Assembly: GCF_902833645.1 (NCBI RefSeq)
Contig: NZ_CADFGE010000003.1
Coordinates: 558,001-622,000 of the forward strand
Source: Paraburkholderia fungorum
GTDB taxonomy: Bacteria; Pseudomonadota; Gammaproteobacteria; Burkholderiales; Burkholderiaceae
DNA: 64,000 bases
Reading direction: 5' to 3'
Shown: positions 35,734 to 45,254 of the stretch, piece by piece
Position numbering within the stretch: position 1 is the stretch's first letter
Layout: every line of letters begins with the position of its first letter
Translations under genes and position numbers: made by a program
The notes under the pieces: generated by a model
The model's input: only the letters and a program-made list of their open reading frames with translations
Databases searched by the model: none
Told to the model about the DNA's origin: nothing

Positions 35734-36702
35734 ATGTTTACTCCAAATTCCATTCCCTATCAGCAACAACCTGGCTTTCAGCGCACCTACCGGCAAGGCC
35801 GCCTGAGCCTGGGTCTTTTCTTTCCCCTCGAAGCCTTCACCGGCGACACCCCGAGTATGCTCGACCAGGTGAGCCTGGCCCACCGTGCCGAAAAGCTGGG
35901 TTTCTCTGCTCTCTGGTTTCGCGACGTGCCGTTACGCGACCCCAGCTTCGGTGATTCGGGCCAAGTCTTCGATCCGTGGGTCTACCTGGGTTTTATGGCG
36001 GCACACACTCGCTCGATTGCGCTGGGTACCGCGTCGGTCATCCTGCCAATCCGTAATCCCCTACACACCGCCAAGGCCGCAACCAGTGTCGATCAGCTCA
36101 GTGGTGGCCGCCTGCTACTCGGCGTGGCTTCCGGCGACCGGCCAGTAGAGTTTCCAGCATTCGGTGTGGACCCGGAGCAGCGCGGCAGCCTGTTCCGCGA
36201 ATATCTCGAGGTATTTCGCAAGGTTCAGCTCACCAGTTTCGTGCCTTTGACCTGGTCCGGCGGCAGACTTGAGGGGGCAGATCTGATTCCCAAACCGACC
36301 ACGGCGGAAATTCCTTTCTTCGTCACCGGCCATAGCCGCCAGACGCTGGAGTGGATCGCCCGCTGCAGTCATGGCTGGATCACCTATCCGCGTGCGCCGA
36401 AGGCTCAGCAGTTGATTGTCGAGCGCTGGCGCACGGCGGTTCGTGCCGAATGTGGTGAACTGTTCAAACCCTTCACCCAGTCGCTATACATCGACCTGAC
36501 AGCTAACCCGCAGACACCACCGCGGCCGATCCACCTGGGCTACCAACTGGGACGACATCACCTGATCGCGCTGCTGCACAGCTTGCAGGAGGTCGGCGTT
36601 AACCATGTAATCGTCAATTTGAAATACGGCCAACGCCCCGCAGGGGAGGTCATTGAGGAGATCGGTGAGTTCGTTCTACCTGACTTCGTCATGTCAACCT
36701 AA
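35734..36702 (+). CDS. LLM-class (luciferase-like) oxidoreductase
   Basis: A 322-residue TIM-barrel flavin-dependent oxidoreductase, resembling the BA3436/TIGR03571 group. Typical segments: AHRAEKLGFSALWFRDVP, FDPWVYLGFMAAHTRSIALGTASVILPIRNPLHTAKAA, LSGGRLLLGVASGDRPVEF and FFVTGHSRQTLEWIA. It should use FMN or F420-like cofactor; FMN is likelier here. The ATG at 35734 is preferred; an upstream GTG at 35710 would overlap the antiporter remnant. It precedes a PRISE-type reductase by 130 nt and may form a two-gene unit with it. Confidence 0.87.
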   Translation: MFTPNSIPYQQQPGFQRTYRQGRLSLGLFFPLEAFTGDTPSMLDQVSLAHRAEKLGFSALWFRDVPLRDPSFGDSGQVFDPWVYLGFMAAHTRSIALGTASVILPIRNPLHTAKAATSVDQLSGGRLLLGVASGDRPVEFPAFGVDPEQRGSLFREYLEVFRKVQLTSFVPLTWSGGRLEGADLIPKPTTAEIPFFVTGHSRQTLEWIARCSHGWITYPRAPKAQQLIVERWRTAVRAECGELFKPFTQSLYIDLTANPQTPPRPIHLGYQLGRHHLIALLHSLQEVGVNHVIVNLKYGQRPAGEVIEEIGEFVLPDFVMST

Positions 36703-36832
36703 GCCGGCATGGTGCTGGAAAGCGACGAACGGCGCTTTCTATCGATGCCGCTTCGCGGGACTGGGAAGTAGCAGACATAAAGTCGCGATTGACTGAACAT
36801 TCTCGTTACGAAACTCTGGAGAGCAGACGAAC

Positions 36833-37876
36833 ATGAAAACAGTAGTCGTAGCAGGCGCGGTTGGAGTTATCGGACGCGGAGTACTCGCACACTATGAAAC
36901 CAGGGGAGTCGATCTGGTCGCCGTTTCCCGACGCGCACCTGATTTCCCGACCCGCGCCAGGCATTTGGCCGTCGACTTGCTGGACAGAGAGTCCTGCGAA
37001 GCGCTACTTGCACAAGTACCGGAAGCGACGCATCTCGTGTTCGCAGCCTACCAGGAGAAGCCAACGCCTGCGGAACTGGTCGCAGTGAATCTGCGGATGC
37101 TGAAGAACACGGTTGAGGTCATGGAGAAGTACGCTCCGAAGCTGCAGCACGTCACGCTGATGCAGGGAGGCAAGGCATACGGCGTGCATATTGGCCCGAT
37201 TCCGTCGCCCGCGAAGGAGAGCGACCCGCGCCATATGCCACCGAACTTCTACTACGACCAGGAGGATTTCCTTCGGGAACGTTCAGTCGGCAAATCGTGG
37301 TCCTGGACTGCATTTCGCCCCGAGGGCGTCGCAGGGGTGGCGGTGGGCAATCCCATGAATCTGCTGATGGTGATTGCCGTCTATGGCACCTTAGCGAAGG
37401 CTCTGGGCGTTCCAATGTCTTTTCCCGGCCCGCGCGCCGCTTACGACGCGCTCTACCAGATCACCGATACTCGAATTCTCGCGAGCGCCGTCGATTGGGC
37501 AGGCGAGACCGACGCATGCCGAGGCGAGATTTACAACATCACGAACGGCGATTACTTCAGATGGTCTCGCGTCTGGCCGCGTCTGGCGGGGTTTTTCAAT
37601 GCGCCGGTCGGTGAGCCGTTCCCCATGTCGTTACAGCAGATGATGGCCGACAAGGCAGAACTGTGGAACAGGCTGGTCGAGAAGCACAACCTTCGAGACT
37701 ACCCGTATGACCAAATCGTATCGTGGAAATTTGGCGACATGATTTTCAAAACGACCTTTGACAACATCTCCAGCACGATAAAGGCGCGCAAACATGGCTT
37801 CCATGCTTGCATCGATTCAGAGGAAATGTACATCGAGATGCTGACCGATCTCAGGGAGCAACGTTACATTCCCTGA
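36833..37876 (+). CDS. PRISE-type SDR (progesterone 5-beta-reductase-like)
   Basis: A 347-residue extended/atypical SDR of the PRISE (iridoid synthase-like) group. NAD(P) loop: TVVVAGAVGVIGRGVLAHYE, followed by AVSRRAPDFP. HLVFAAYQEKPTPAE and LMQGGKAYGVH are typical, as is NFYYDQEDFL, which carries the active Tyr of this group, and WTAFRPEGVAGVA. Members reduce enones, so both OYE and PRISE ene-reductases are present in this window. GGAG is 11 nt upstream. Substrate unknown. Confidence 0.85.
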   Translation: MKTVVVAGAVGVIGRGVLAHYETRGVDLVAVSRRAPDFPTRARHLAVDLLDRESCEALLAQVPEATHLVFAAYQEKPTPAELVAVNLRMLKNTVEVMEKYAPKLQHVTLMQGGKAYGVHIGPIPSPAKESDPRHMPPNFYYDQEDFLRERSVGKSWSWTAFRPEGVAGVAVGNPMNLLMVIAVYGTLAKALGVPMSFPGPRAAYDALYQITDTRILASAVDWAGETDACRGEIYNITNGDYFRWSRVWPRLAGFFNAPVGEPFPMSLQQMMADKAELWNRLVEKHNLRDYPYDQIVSWKFGDMIFKTTFDNISSTIKARKHGFHACIDSEEMYIEMLTDLREQRYIP

Positions 37877-38084
37877 CAGCTTCCGTCGCGCGAAAGCCGT
37901 CATGTAAAAATTCGGCCACCGACGTTGACATGACCACGACGGCCGTAACGGGCGAACGGCTGCAGCACGACAAAGGAGGCGCCCTCCGCGCCATTACGCC
38001 AACGGCGGTGGCGTTTACGTGCACTCAGGTTGCGTGACAGACAATTGAGCATCGGCCGGACAAACCAGGGCGAAGCCACAGGCC

Positions 38085-39839
38085 TCACAACGGCGCCATC
38101 GTTCTATTCGTGATCACTCCGCCGTCCCGCTGCGCCGACAACAACCCGTCGGCGATCTTCTCCGCCACCATGATGGTGGGTGCGTTCGTGTTGGCACCCG
38201 GAACGACCGGAAAGATCGACGCGTCGACAACTCGCAATCCCTGCACACCACGCACCCGCGCAAACTCGTCCGTCACGGCCAGTGGATCGTCGGTGCCACC
38301 CATGCGGCAAGTACACGAGGCATGCCATACACCAACGCACGCGCTCCGAATGAAAGCGCGCAATGCAGTATCGTCTCCGAGCAATTCGTCCAGCGTCGGA
38401 CCGCCGGCCACGACACGCCGCATCAGGAAGCTGCGCAAGGGTGCCGGACCGTCGAGCAGTTTCGCCAGTACGTCCGTAATGAATCTGTTCTTCGCGCTCA
38501 GCATCGCTACCTGCCGCACCTTCTCACTGTAACTGGCGGGAAAAGGATCTTTGGTCACGGCTTGCATGCTCGCACTCGCCTGCAACAAGGCCATGCGCTG
38601 GAAACCGTCGACGAGCCGGTCCAGATCGCGTTCGTCGTCCAGCAGATTCAATGCGACGTTGGGTCGAACACGCCAGTCGCGCGACTGCAGCGTAACCTCG
38701 CCTCGCTTCGAGAACGGGTTGTTGACGTAGTTAAGCAAGGTGCCGATGCGGCGGCCCACCGCGTGCCACGATGTTTTCGTGACGCCGAGAATCAGCATAT
38801 CGCCTTGCGGCGCACCGCCGATCTTCGACGAATAGCGCGCTCCGATGCGGATATGGTGGCGCGTCACATCGTTGATGCGCGCGCCGTCGTCGATGAACGA
38901 CGCCAGTGCGATCGACGGATGTTCCATCAGGTTCTGCCCGACACCCGGCAGCGCCGCCACTATATCGACGCCGAGATCGCGCAGATGCGCGACCGGACCG
39001 ATCCCGGAGCGCAGCAGCAACGCCGGCGAACCGATTGCGCCCGACGAGACGATGATCTCGCCGCCGCCCACGCGTTTGCCCTTGTCGCCTTCCTGAATCA
39101 CGACGCCGGTGCAACGCGTGCCATCGAAGATCAGGCTCGATACTTCGGTGCCGGTTCTGATCGTCAGGTTCGGCCGACTGCGCGTCGCCGCGTCCAGGTA
39201 AGTCGTCGCGACCGACACGCGCTGCTCGTTGAAATTGGAAATCGCAATCGGGAAATAGCCGTCGCGGAAGTCGCCGTTCTGATCCGGCAGATAGTCATAA
39301 CCTTGCGCCTCGAGTGCCGCGGCGACAGCTCGCGCATGGCCGCACCATTGCTCGGGGAAAATGCGCCGCACACGTATCGGCCCATCCGTGCCGTGCAGCG
39401 CATCATGAAAGTCAATATCCGTTTCCATTCGCTTGAAGAATGGCAGCACGGATTGCCAATTCCAGCCCCGCGCGCCGTGCGCCTCCCAGGCGTCGTAATC
39501 GGACGGCGCCCCACGATTCAAGAACTGGCCGTTGATCGACGAACCGCCGCCGAGAATGCGTGCCTGTTCATACTTGCGTGCGCGCCCCGCTACACCGTTA
39601 ATCCGCACAGTCGTCGCTTGCAAATCCGGCCAGACGTAGTCGGGATTCAGATAAGCGGTGCCCGGATAGCTGTCGAGGATCGCGGGCGGTACGTTGTCGA
39701 GCGAAATGTCGGCGCCCGCCTCGCAGAGAAGCACGCGGTTGGCGGCCTTCGCTGACAGGCGGCTCGCCAGTACGCAGCCGGCCGATCCGCCGCCGACGAT
39801 GATGTAGTCGAAATGCTCAGAGAAAGACGTTGCAGGCAT
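38085..39839 (-). CDS. GMC-family FAD oxidoreductase (choline dehydrogenase-like)
   Basis: A 584-residue GMC oxidoreductase. FAD motif DYIIVGGGSAGCVLASRLS with LLCEAG; GMC signature RILGGGSSINGQFLNRG; second signature GAIGSPALLLRSGIGP. The C-terminal block is GVWHASCTCRMGG (catalytic His) then PVVPGANTNAPTIMVAEKIADGLL. It should oxidise an alcohol to an aldehyde or ketone, passing electrons to the respiratory chain. AGGAG precedes the ATG. Last gene of the minus-strand operon (hydratases, ligase, ALDH, GMC), 107 nt after the ALDH, so alcohol and aldehyde oxidation are paired. Confidence 0.92.
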   Translation of the reverse strand: MPATSFSEHFDYIIVGGGSAGCVLASRLSAKAANRVLLCEAGADISLDNVPPAILDSYPGTAYLNPDYVWPDLQATTVRINGVAGRARKYEQARILGGGSSINGQFLNRGAPSDYDAWEAHGARGWNWQSVLPFFKRMETDIDFHDALHGTDGPIRVRRIFPEQWCGHARAVAAALEAQGYDYLPDQNGDFRDGYFPIAISNFNEQRVSVATTYLDAATRSRPNLTIRTGTEVSSLIFDGTRCTGVVIQEGDKGKRVGGGEIIVSSGAIGSPALLLRSGIGPVAHLRDLGVDIVAALPGVGQNLMEHPSIALASFIDDGARINDVTRHHIRIGARYSSKIGGAPQGDMLILGVTKTSWHAVGRRIGTLLNYVNNPFSKRGEVTLQSRDWRVRPNVALNLLDDERDLDRLVDGFQRMALLQASASMQAVTKDPFPASYSEKVRQVAMLSAKNRFITDVLAKLLDGPAPLRSFLMRRVVAGGPTLDELLGDDTALRAFIRSACVGVWHASCTCRMGGTDDPLAVTDEFARVRGVQGLRVVDASIFPVVPGANTNAPTIMVAEKIADGLLSAQRDGGVITNRTMAPL

Positions 39840-39946
39840 GTGGCACTCCTTTCACATGCGCGCGCGGTAACGCTGCGGAAATCGCGCACTTCGGGTTCGA
39901 GCGGTTGGCTGGTCGGGGCAGGTGCACGAGCGCATGGCATCCATGG

Positions 39947-41437
39947 CTATGCATTGATCCACACCGCCTTGGTATTGAGGAACTCCTCGACGTGTTCGCG
40001 TCCAGACTCGCGGCCGTAACCGCTCATCTTGTAACCGCCGAACGGCACCGCTGGATCCATCGCCTGATAGCAATTGACCCACACGGAACCCGTGCGCAGG
40101 CCACGTGTGACCTGCTGCGCCGTGGCGAGACTGCGGGTCCACACGCCGCCGCCGAGGCCGAAGTCCGAGGTGTTGGCACGCGCGATCACATCGGCCGCGT
40201 CGCTGAACCGCAGCGCGGAAATCACCGGACCGAAGATTTCCTCTTTCGCGATGCGCATCTCGTCGCGCACGTTGGCGAACACCGTGGGGCGCACGAAGAA
40301 TCCGTTGCTCAATTCGGACTGGCCAGCCGGCAGGCCTCCGCCGAGCAGCGTCGCGCCTTCATCCTGACCAGCGCGCAAATAGCCGGCGACGCGCGCCAAT
40401 TGTTGCTCGGACACGAGCGGCCCGAGCTGCGTGCCGGGGTCGGCGGGATCGCCAACGCGCAATGCGTTGCCGAACGCCGCGACCTTTTCGACAAACTCGT
40501 CGTACACCGCCTCCTGCACGAACAGCCGCGTGCCGGCGCTGCAGATCTGCCCGGAGTTGGCGAATACCGCCATCGCGGCAGCCGGCACCGCGGCGTCGAG
40601 ATCGGCGTCGGCGAAAATGATGTGAGGCGATTTACCACCCAATTCGAGCGATAGACGCTTGATGTTGCCGGCCGACGCCTCGATGATCTTCTGCCCGACG
40701 TGGGTGGATCCGGTGAAGGCGATCTTGTCGACGTCATGGTGCGCGGCCAATGCCGCGCCCGCGTTACCACGTCCGGTGACCACGTTCAGCACGCCCGCCG
40801 GCAAGCCCGCTTCGAGGCAGAGTTCTCCTAACCGCAACGACGACAGCGGTGACTGCTCAGCGGGTTTCAGCACCACCGTGCAGCCGGTGGCCAACGCCGG
40901 GCCGATCTTCCACAACGCCAGGGTCAGTGGTCCATTCCAGGGCGTAATGGCGCCGACCACACCGACCGGCTCCTTCACCGTGTACGAAAAGATATCGCCT
41001 GGAACCGAATTCGGAATTGTCTCGCCATGAATGCTCATCGCAAGACCTGCGTAATAGCGAATCAGACCGACGGCGCGCTCGCGCGAAGCACGCGTGCGCA
41101 GCAAAGGTGCGCCCATATCGAGCGTATCCAGCGACGCCAGTTCTTCGTAATGTTCGTCGAGGACATCGGCGAGACGCAGCAGCAGCGCCTGGCGCCCGGC
41201 CGGCTTGAAACGGCTCCACGGCCCTTCGAAAGCCTTGCGCGCCGAGGCGACAGCGCGATCGATATCGACCGCGTCGCCATCGGACACGGTCGCGATCACG
41301 CGCCCCGTAGCCGGATTGATCGACGTGAACGTCTGCCCGGAGGCTGCGCTCACATGCTGACCGTCGATCAGTAGTCGCTTCTCGCCTTCGCGAAGGAAAG
41401 TCTGCTTGTCGCGCAAGGCGTCATTGAATGACATCAT
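39947..41437 (-). CDS. NAD(P)-dependent aldehyde dehydrogenase 1
   Basis: A 496-residue ALDH superfamily enzyme. Cofactor segment AITPWNGPLTLALWKIGPALATG, substrate tunnel IAFTGSTHVGQKI, general base Glu in RLSLELGGKSPH and nucleophile Cys in VFANSGQICSAGTRLFV. C-terminal SVWVNCYQAMDPAVPFGGYKMSGYGRE is typical of betaine/aromatic aldehyde dehydrogenase relatives. AGGAG lies 6 nt before the ATG. Operon: downstream of acyl-CoA ligase 1, upstream of the GMC gene. Confidence 0.93.
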   Translation of the reverse strand: MMSFNDALRDKQTFLREGEKRLLIDGQHVSAASGQTFTSINPATGRVIATVSDGDAVDIDRAVASARKAFEGPWSRFKPAGRQALLLRLADVLDEHYEELASLDTLDMGAPLLRTRASRERAVGLIRYYAGLAMSIHGETIPNSVPGDIFSYTVKEPVGVVGAITPWNGPLTLALWKIGPALATGCTVVLKPAEQSPLSSLRLGELCLEAGLPAGVLNVVTGRGNAGAALAAHHDVDKIAFTGSTHVGQKIIEASAGNIKRLSLELGGKSPHIIFADADLDAAVPAAAMAVFANSGQICSAGTRLFVQEAVYDEFVEKVAAFGNALRVGDPADPGTQLGPLVSEQQLARVAGYLRAGQDEGATLLGGGLPAGQSELSNGFFVRPTVFANVRDEMRIAKEEIFGPVISALRFSDAADVIARANTSDFGLGGGVWTRSLATAQQVTRGLRTGSVWVNCYQAMDPAVPFGGYKMSGYGRESGREHVEEFLNTKAVWINA

Positions 41438-41509
41438 GCCTGTCTCCTGTGAGCGGCGGCGTGACCGCTCCGTTTTGTATCGCGAGCTTTCGCACGCGGC
41501 TTTGAGTCT

Positions 41510-43183
41510 CTATGCGATCGAGGTCTTCGCGACAGACGGGACTGCGCTTTGCGAGGCGACGCGTGGCTCGCTGTTCAACTCGCCCGCCGCGATCTGCTCA
41601 CGCAACCTGTACTTCTGGATCTTCCCTGACGACGTTGCGGGAAACTCGTCGACGAAGAACCACAACGCCGGCGTCTTGTACGCTGCGAGCCGCGCGCGGC
41701 AGAAGGCGTGCAGGTCGTCGGCGGCCGGCTTCGGTGCGTCGGCTTTGAAGCGAACCACCGCAGCCACGATTTCGCCCCACTTCGCATCCGGCGCTCCGAC
41801 CACCGCGACCTGTGCAACGGCCGCGTGGGTCCACAGCACGTCTTCGATCTCTTTCGGGTAGATGTTCTCGCCGCCGCGGATGATCGAATCCTTCAAACGC
41901 CCGGTGATGCGCAGATAGCCGTGCTCGTCCATTCGTGCCTGGTCGCCGGTGCGCAGCCAGCCGTCCTCGCGAAGCGTGCTTTTCGACGCTTCGTGCATGT
42001 CGAAATAGCCGAGCATGGATTGATAACCGCGTGCCCAGATTTCGCCCGTCTGGCCGAGCGGCAGAGTGGCGCCGGTTTGCGGGTCGGCAATCTTCACTTC
42101 CATCTGCGGCGCGGGACGTCCAATGGTTTCGGCCTGGCGCTCCGGTGTGTCGTCCGGAAAGGTCTGGCAGATGACGCCGTTCAGTTCCGTTTGCCCAAAC
42201 GTGATCGTGAAGCGGCAATCGAAAGTCTGCATGACTTTGACCACCAGCGGCGCGGGCACGGGCGTGCCGCCGCTCATGATCATCTTCAGACTCGTCAGAT
42301 CCAGTCGCGGCCGGCTCGGGTGCTCCATCAACGCGATCACCATGGTGGGCACCGCATGAATGTGATTGCCCCGCTCCGCGGCGATCAGGTCGAGCATGAA
42401 GGCAGCGTCGAACTGCGTGAGCATCACGAACGTGCCCAGCCGCGTGAACGCGCCCAACTGACTCCCCGCGCAGCCGCCGACGTGAAAGAGCGGCATTGCG
42501 CTGATCCACACGCCGCCTTCCGGAAAGTCCGCGCGCAACGATGCGAAGCGTGATGCGTTGACCAGGCCGCGATGGTGCAGGCACGCCCCCTTCGGAAAAC
42601 CGGTGGTACCGGACGTGAACTGAATCTGCACCATATCGGTGGCTTGCACGCGCGGCAATTCAACCGGCGTGTCGCCAGCCTCGCAGAATCGCGCCCAGTC
42701 GTCGAAGCAGACCGTCTCGCGCAGATGCGGCAAGCTCGGAGCAATCGCGTCGACGATCGCACGTTGATCGGTGTTGCGATACGCCGCCGTGAAAAATATC
42801 CCCGCTGCTCGGGCACTGCGCAAAACATGGCGGACTTCATCGGCGAGATAGGCGGGGTTGACCGTCACGAGCACCAGACCCGCGAGACTCGCGCCATGCT
42901 GCAACAGAATCCATTCGGCGGAATTGGGCGACCACACCGCCACTCTGTCGCCGGGAGCGAAGCGTTTCAGCAAGGCAAACGCCACCCGTTCGGCGGCACT
43001 CAACAGTTCGCGGTAGGTCCAGCGGCGCGTGGCCTTCGTGGCGGCGTTGCCTTCCACGAACGCAATTCGATCGGGCACCTGCCGTGCGGCGTCACGCAAC
43101 ACGTCGCCGAGCGTGGTTTCCCACAGATCCGGAGCGCGGTCCGCTGGCCAATATGACTCTTCAAGTTTCAACTCAGCTTGCAT
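41510..43183 (-). CDS. AMP-forming acyl-CoA ligase 1
   Basis: A 557-residue ANL-superfamily ligase. AMP/ATP loop VQIQFTSGTTGFPKGACLHH; A5-type motif TFGQTELNGVICQ; hinge region GWLRTGDQARMDEHGYLRITGRLKDSIIRGGENIYPKEIE; catalytic Lys in TSSGKIQKYRL. It activates a carboxylic acid as its CoA thioester in two steps through the acyl-AMP. The start at 43183 has AAGGAG upstream; the longer frame is not needed. It is a clear paralogue of ligase 3 at 53.2-54.9 kb and lies between hydratase 2 and ALDH 1. Confidence 0.92.
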   Translation of the reverse strand: MQAELKLEESYWPADRAPDLWETTLGDVLRDAARQVPDRIAFVEGNAATKATRRWTYRELLSAAERVAFALLKRFAPGDRVAVWSPNSAEWILLQHGASLAGLVLVTVNPAYLADEVRHVLRSARAAGIFFTAAYRNTDQRAIVDAIAPSLPHLRETVCFDDWARFCEAGDTPVELPRVQATDMVQIQFTSGTTGFPKGACLHHRGLVNASRFASLRADFPEGGVWISAMPLFHVGGCAGSQLGAFTRLGTFVMLTQFDAAFMLDLIAAERGNHIHAVPTMVIALMEHPSRPRLDLTSLKMIMSGGTPVPAPLVVKVMQTFDCRFTITFGQTELNGVICQTFPDDTPERQAETIGRPAPQMEVKIADPQTGATLPLGQTGEIWARGYQSMLGYFDMHEASKSTLREDGWLRTGDQARMDEHGYLRITGRLKDSIIRGGENIYPKEIEDVLWTHAAVAQVAVVGAPDAKWGEIVAAVVRFKADAPKPAADDLHAFCRARLAAYKTPALWFFVDEFPATSSGKIQKYRLREQIAAGELNSEPRVASQSAVPSVAKTSIA

Positions 43184-43270
43184 CCCGTTTCTCCTTCCTG
43201 CCCGACGTCGATGCAGACTGGCGGTCCGCATCACGTGTGTCCCGTTTCAGCGTACAGCCGACTGCGCGGT

Positions 43271-44110
43271 TCACGGCGCCGCCAACGCAGCGAACGCCGG
43301 CGCGCGTTTTTCCTGCATCGACTTGACGCCTTCCTGATAGTCGGGCGCCTTCATCAGTTCGCCGATCAGCCGCTTCGAATCTTCCACAGCAGCGCCCACG
43401 TTGGCGCTCAGCAACTCGGCATAGACCTGCCGCTTGGCGGTTTTGACCGCGATCGGCGAGGTGGTCTTCGCAAGGTCTTTGGCGATCTGCATGATCCGCG
43501 ATTCAAATGTTTCCGCCTCGAACACGCCGTTCAGCCAGCCCATCCGGTCCGCTTCCTCGGCAACCAGCACGCGGCCGGAGATCAGAATATCCATGGCATG
43601 CGTCAGACCGACGATGCGCGGCAGTATCCACGCGAGCCCGTATTCGGCCGGCAGGCCCAGGCGCGGCGTCGAGGTGGTCAGCTTGGCGCCGCTCACGGCA
43701 TAGCGCAGGTCGCAGAACGACGCGAGTGCAACGGCAATGCCCGCGCAGGCGCCGTTGATCGCAGCGATCACAGGCTTTTGCAAACCCCAGTGCCAGACCA
43801 TCTCGTGATCGAATTCCTCACGCACACCATGTCCCGGTTGTGGCAACGCCTGTGCGTTGGTGCTTTCCACATAATCCTGTTTTGCGTCGACGTAGTGATC
43901 GAGCGCCTTGAAATCGGCGCCGACGCAAAACTGCCGCCCGGCGCCCGTCACGACGATGACCCGCACCTCCGGATCCGCGTCGTGACTCGCCATCAGCCAG
44001 CGATACTCCTCGTTCATGCGTTTGGTCCAGGAATTGCCGCGACCGGGGCGGCTCAAACGCACAATCGCCACGCCATCTTCCTTGCTCGTTTCCGTGACAT
44101 GCAGATTCAT
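43271..44110 (-). CDS. Enoyl-CoA hydratase/isomerase family protein 2
   Basis: A 279-residue crotonase-fold protein. CoA pocket: RLSRPGRGNSWTKRMNEEYRW and VTGAGRQFCVGADFKALDH; second half of the oxyanion hole: KPVIAAINGACAGIAVALASFCDLRYA; then TPRLGLPAEYGLAWILPRIVG with a Glu in the usual catalytic region. Whether it hydrates, isomerises or cleaves is not decided by these motifs. GAGGAG precedes the ATG. Second gene of the operon. Confidence 0.9.
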   Translation of the reverse strand: MNLHVTETSKEDGVAIVRLSRPGRGNSWTKRMNEEYRWLMASHDADPEVRVIVVTGAGRQFCVGADFKALDHYVDAKQDYVESTNAQALPQPGHGVREEFDHEMVWHWGLQKPVIAAINGACAGIAVALASFCDLRYAVSGAKLTTSTPRLGLPAEYGLAWILPRIVGLTHAMDILISGRVLVAEEADRMGWLNGVFEAETFESRIMQIAKDLAKTTSPIAVKTAKRQVYAELLSANVGAAVEDSKRLIGELMKAPDYQEGVKSMQEKRAPAFAALAAP

Positions 44111-44183
44111 ACTCGTCTCCTCTCATGTGCATGCGACAGGCGCTCAATCACGGCGCCGTCGATGTCCGCGCAACGCAGGCGAA

Positions 44184-45035
44184 TCAGTCGAACACCTTGT
44201 TGCGCTCCTTGAAGGCAGCAGTCGTGCCCTTGTCGCGCCGCTCGCGCAAAAAGTTGTATTCATCTTCTTCCAGCCGAAGATTGGTGCCGAGCGTGTGGCC
44301 TACATAGCCACGATAGAACTGCTGAGAACCACCCAGACTGTCGAGCGCCATCTGGAACATTGCCTTGCCGGTGACGAGCGCGTCGCGTGGGTGTTGCGCG
44401 ACGCGGCGGGCCCAGTCTTCGACAGTGGATTCGAGTTGCTCCTGCGGCACGCTTTGATTCACGAGGCCAAGGCGTTCGGCATCGCGGCCGTCGAAGTTGT
44501 CGCCCAGCAGCAGTAACTCGCGCGCTTTCTTCGGACCATAGGTCATGATCTGCGTATTCAGATGCCACGTATTGCCGGCGAGTCCAAGGCGTTGTTCCGA
44601 ATGGCTGAAGCGGGCGTCGTCCGCGGCAATCGCGAGGTCCACCAGTTCCACCAGATAGAGCCCGGCGCCCGTGCACCAACCCTGCACCTGCGCGATCACC
44701 GGCTTTAGCGAATACTGGAAGGCCATGTAGTTCTCGCCGAGCTTGCGGTCGCGCAGCAAGCGCGAACGCTGACTCGGCCGGCGCGGTTTCACACCCGGCT
44801 CGGTCACTTCGAGGCCGTACGAACGCACGGCGTCGTTGTAATCGTGCCCGGAGCAGAACGACTGCCCTCGCCCCTTCAGGACGATCACCTTGATGTCGTC
44901 GTCGGCCTCCGCTTCGTGCAGCGCTTCGACCAGCGTATCGAGGTCGTCGAATTTCAGCGCGTTGTGCTTTTCGGGACGATTGAGGATCAACCGCGCAACC
45001 GGACCGTCTTTCTCGACCAGGATCGCTGGTTCCAT
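44184..45035 (-). CDS. Enoyl-CoA hydratase/isomerase family protein 1
   Basis: A 283-residue crotonase-fold protein: LILNRPEKHNALKFDDLDTLVEAL, VIVLKGRGQSFCSGHDYND, KPVIAQVQGWCTGAGLYLVELVDLAIA, SEQRLGLAGNTWHLNTQI. The SGHDY loop and the long ERRDKGTTAAFKERN C-terminus differ from ordinary FadB-like hydratases, so a special substrate is likely. A start at 45035 is supported by GGAG 8 nt upstream; 45047 is possible. First gene of the minus-strand operon, directly behind the operator at 45124-45158. Confidence 0.9.
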   Translation of the reverse strand: MEPAILVEKDGPVARLILNRPEKHNALKFDDLDTLVEALHEAEADDDIKVIVLKGRGQSFCSGHDYNDAVRSYGLEVTEPGVKPRRPSQRSRLLRDRKLGENYMAFQYSLKPVIAQVQGWCTGAGLYLVELVDLAIAADDARFSHSEQRLGLAGNTWHLNTQIMTYGPKKARELLLLGDNFDGRDAERLGLVNQSVPQEQLESTVEDWARRVAQHPRDALVTGKAMFQMALDSLGGSQQFYRGYVGHTLGTNLRLEEDEYNFLRERRDKGTTAAFKERNKVFD

Positions 45036-45123
45036 ACATAGCTCCATGCAAAAGGTTACCGACCGCGAGGACGGGGCCGCCGACCGTTCAATCCGGTCTA
45101 CTGCGCCAGCGCCTGAATAAATG

Positions 45124-45158
45124 CTACATCGTTTGACTAATAGTATCAACGAATGTAG
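45124..45158. promoter_or_regulatory. Operator site 1 (CTACA-N25-TGTAG)
   Basis: Inverted repeat CTACA-N25-TGTAG between the divergent hydratase 1 and CoA-transferase genes. Sigma70-like promoters are nested in it on both strands. Plus: TTGACT (45133-45138), 17 nt, TAGTAT (45156-45161). Minus: TTGATA (45149-45144), 17 nt, TAGCAT (45126-45121). Each -10 overlaps an arm, so a bound protein would block both directions. Assignment to PaaX is inferred from gene content. Confidence 0.65.
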
Positions 45159-45254
45159 TATTTTTTCAAGGCCAACCCGATCCCTCGCAAGAACCGCATT
45201 GCCATTTCAGGCTTCATCGATCGGGATGCCTCTGGAAAACCCTGGAGAACAGAT

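Noticed and set aside
38322..39755. 477-codon plus-strand ORF
   Set aside because: Antisense to the GMC gene with no domain or ribosome site.
45121..45161. The possibility that CTACA-N25-TGTAG only reflects paired -10 boxes
   Set aside because: Considered because the arms overlap -10 elements, but sites 2 and 4 keep the arms and spacing while their -35 matches are poor, so an operator explains the set better.
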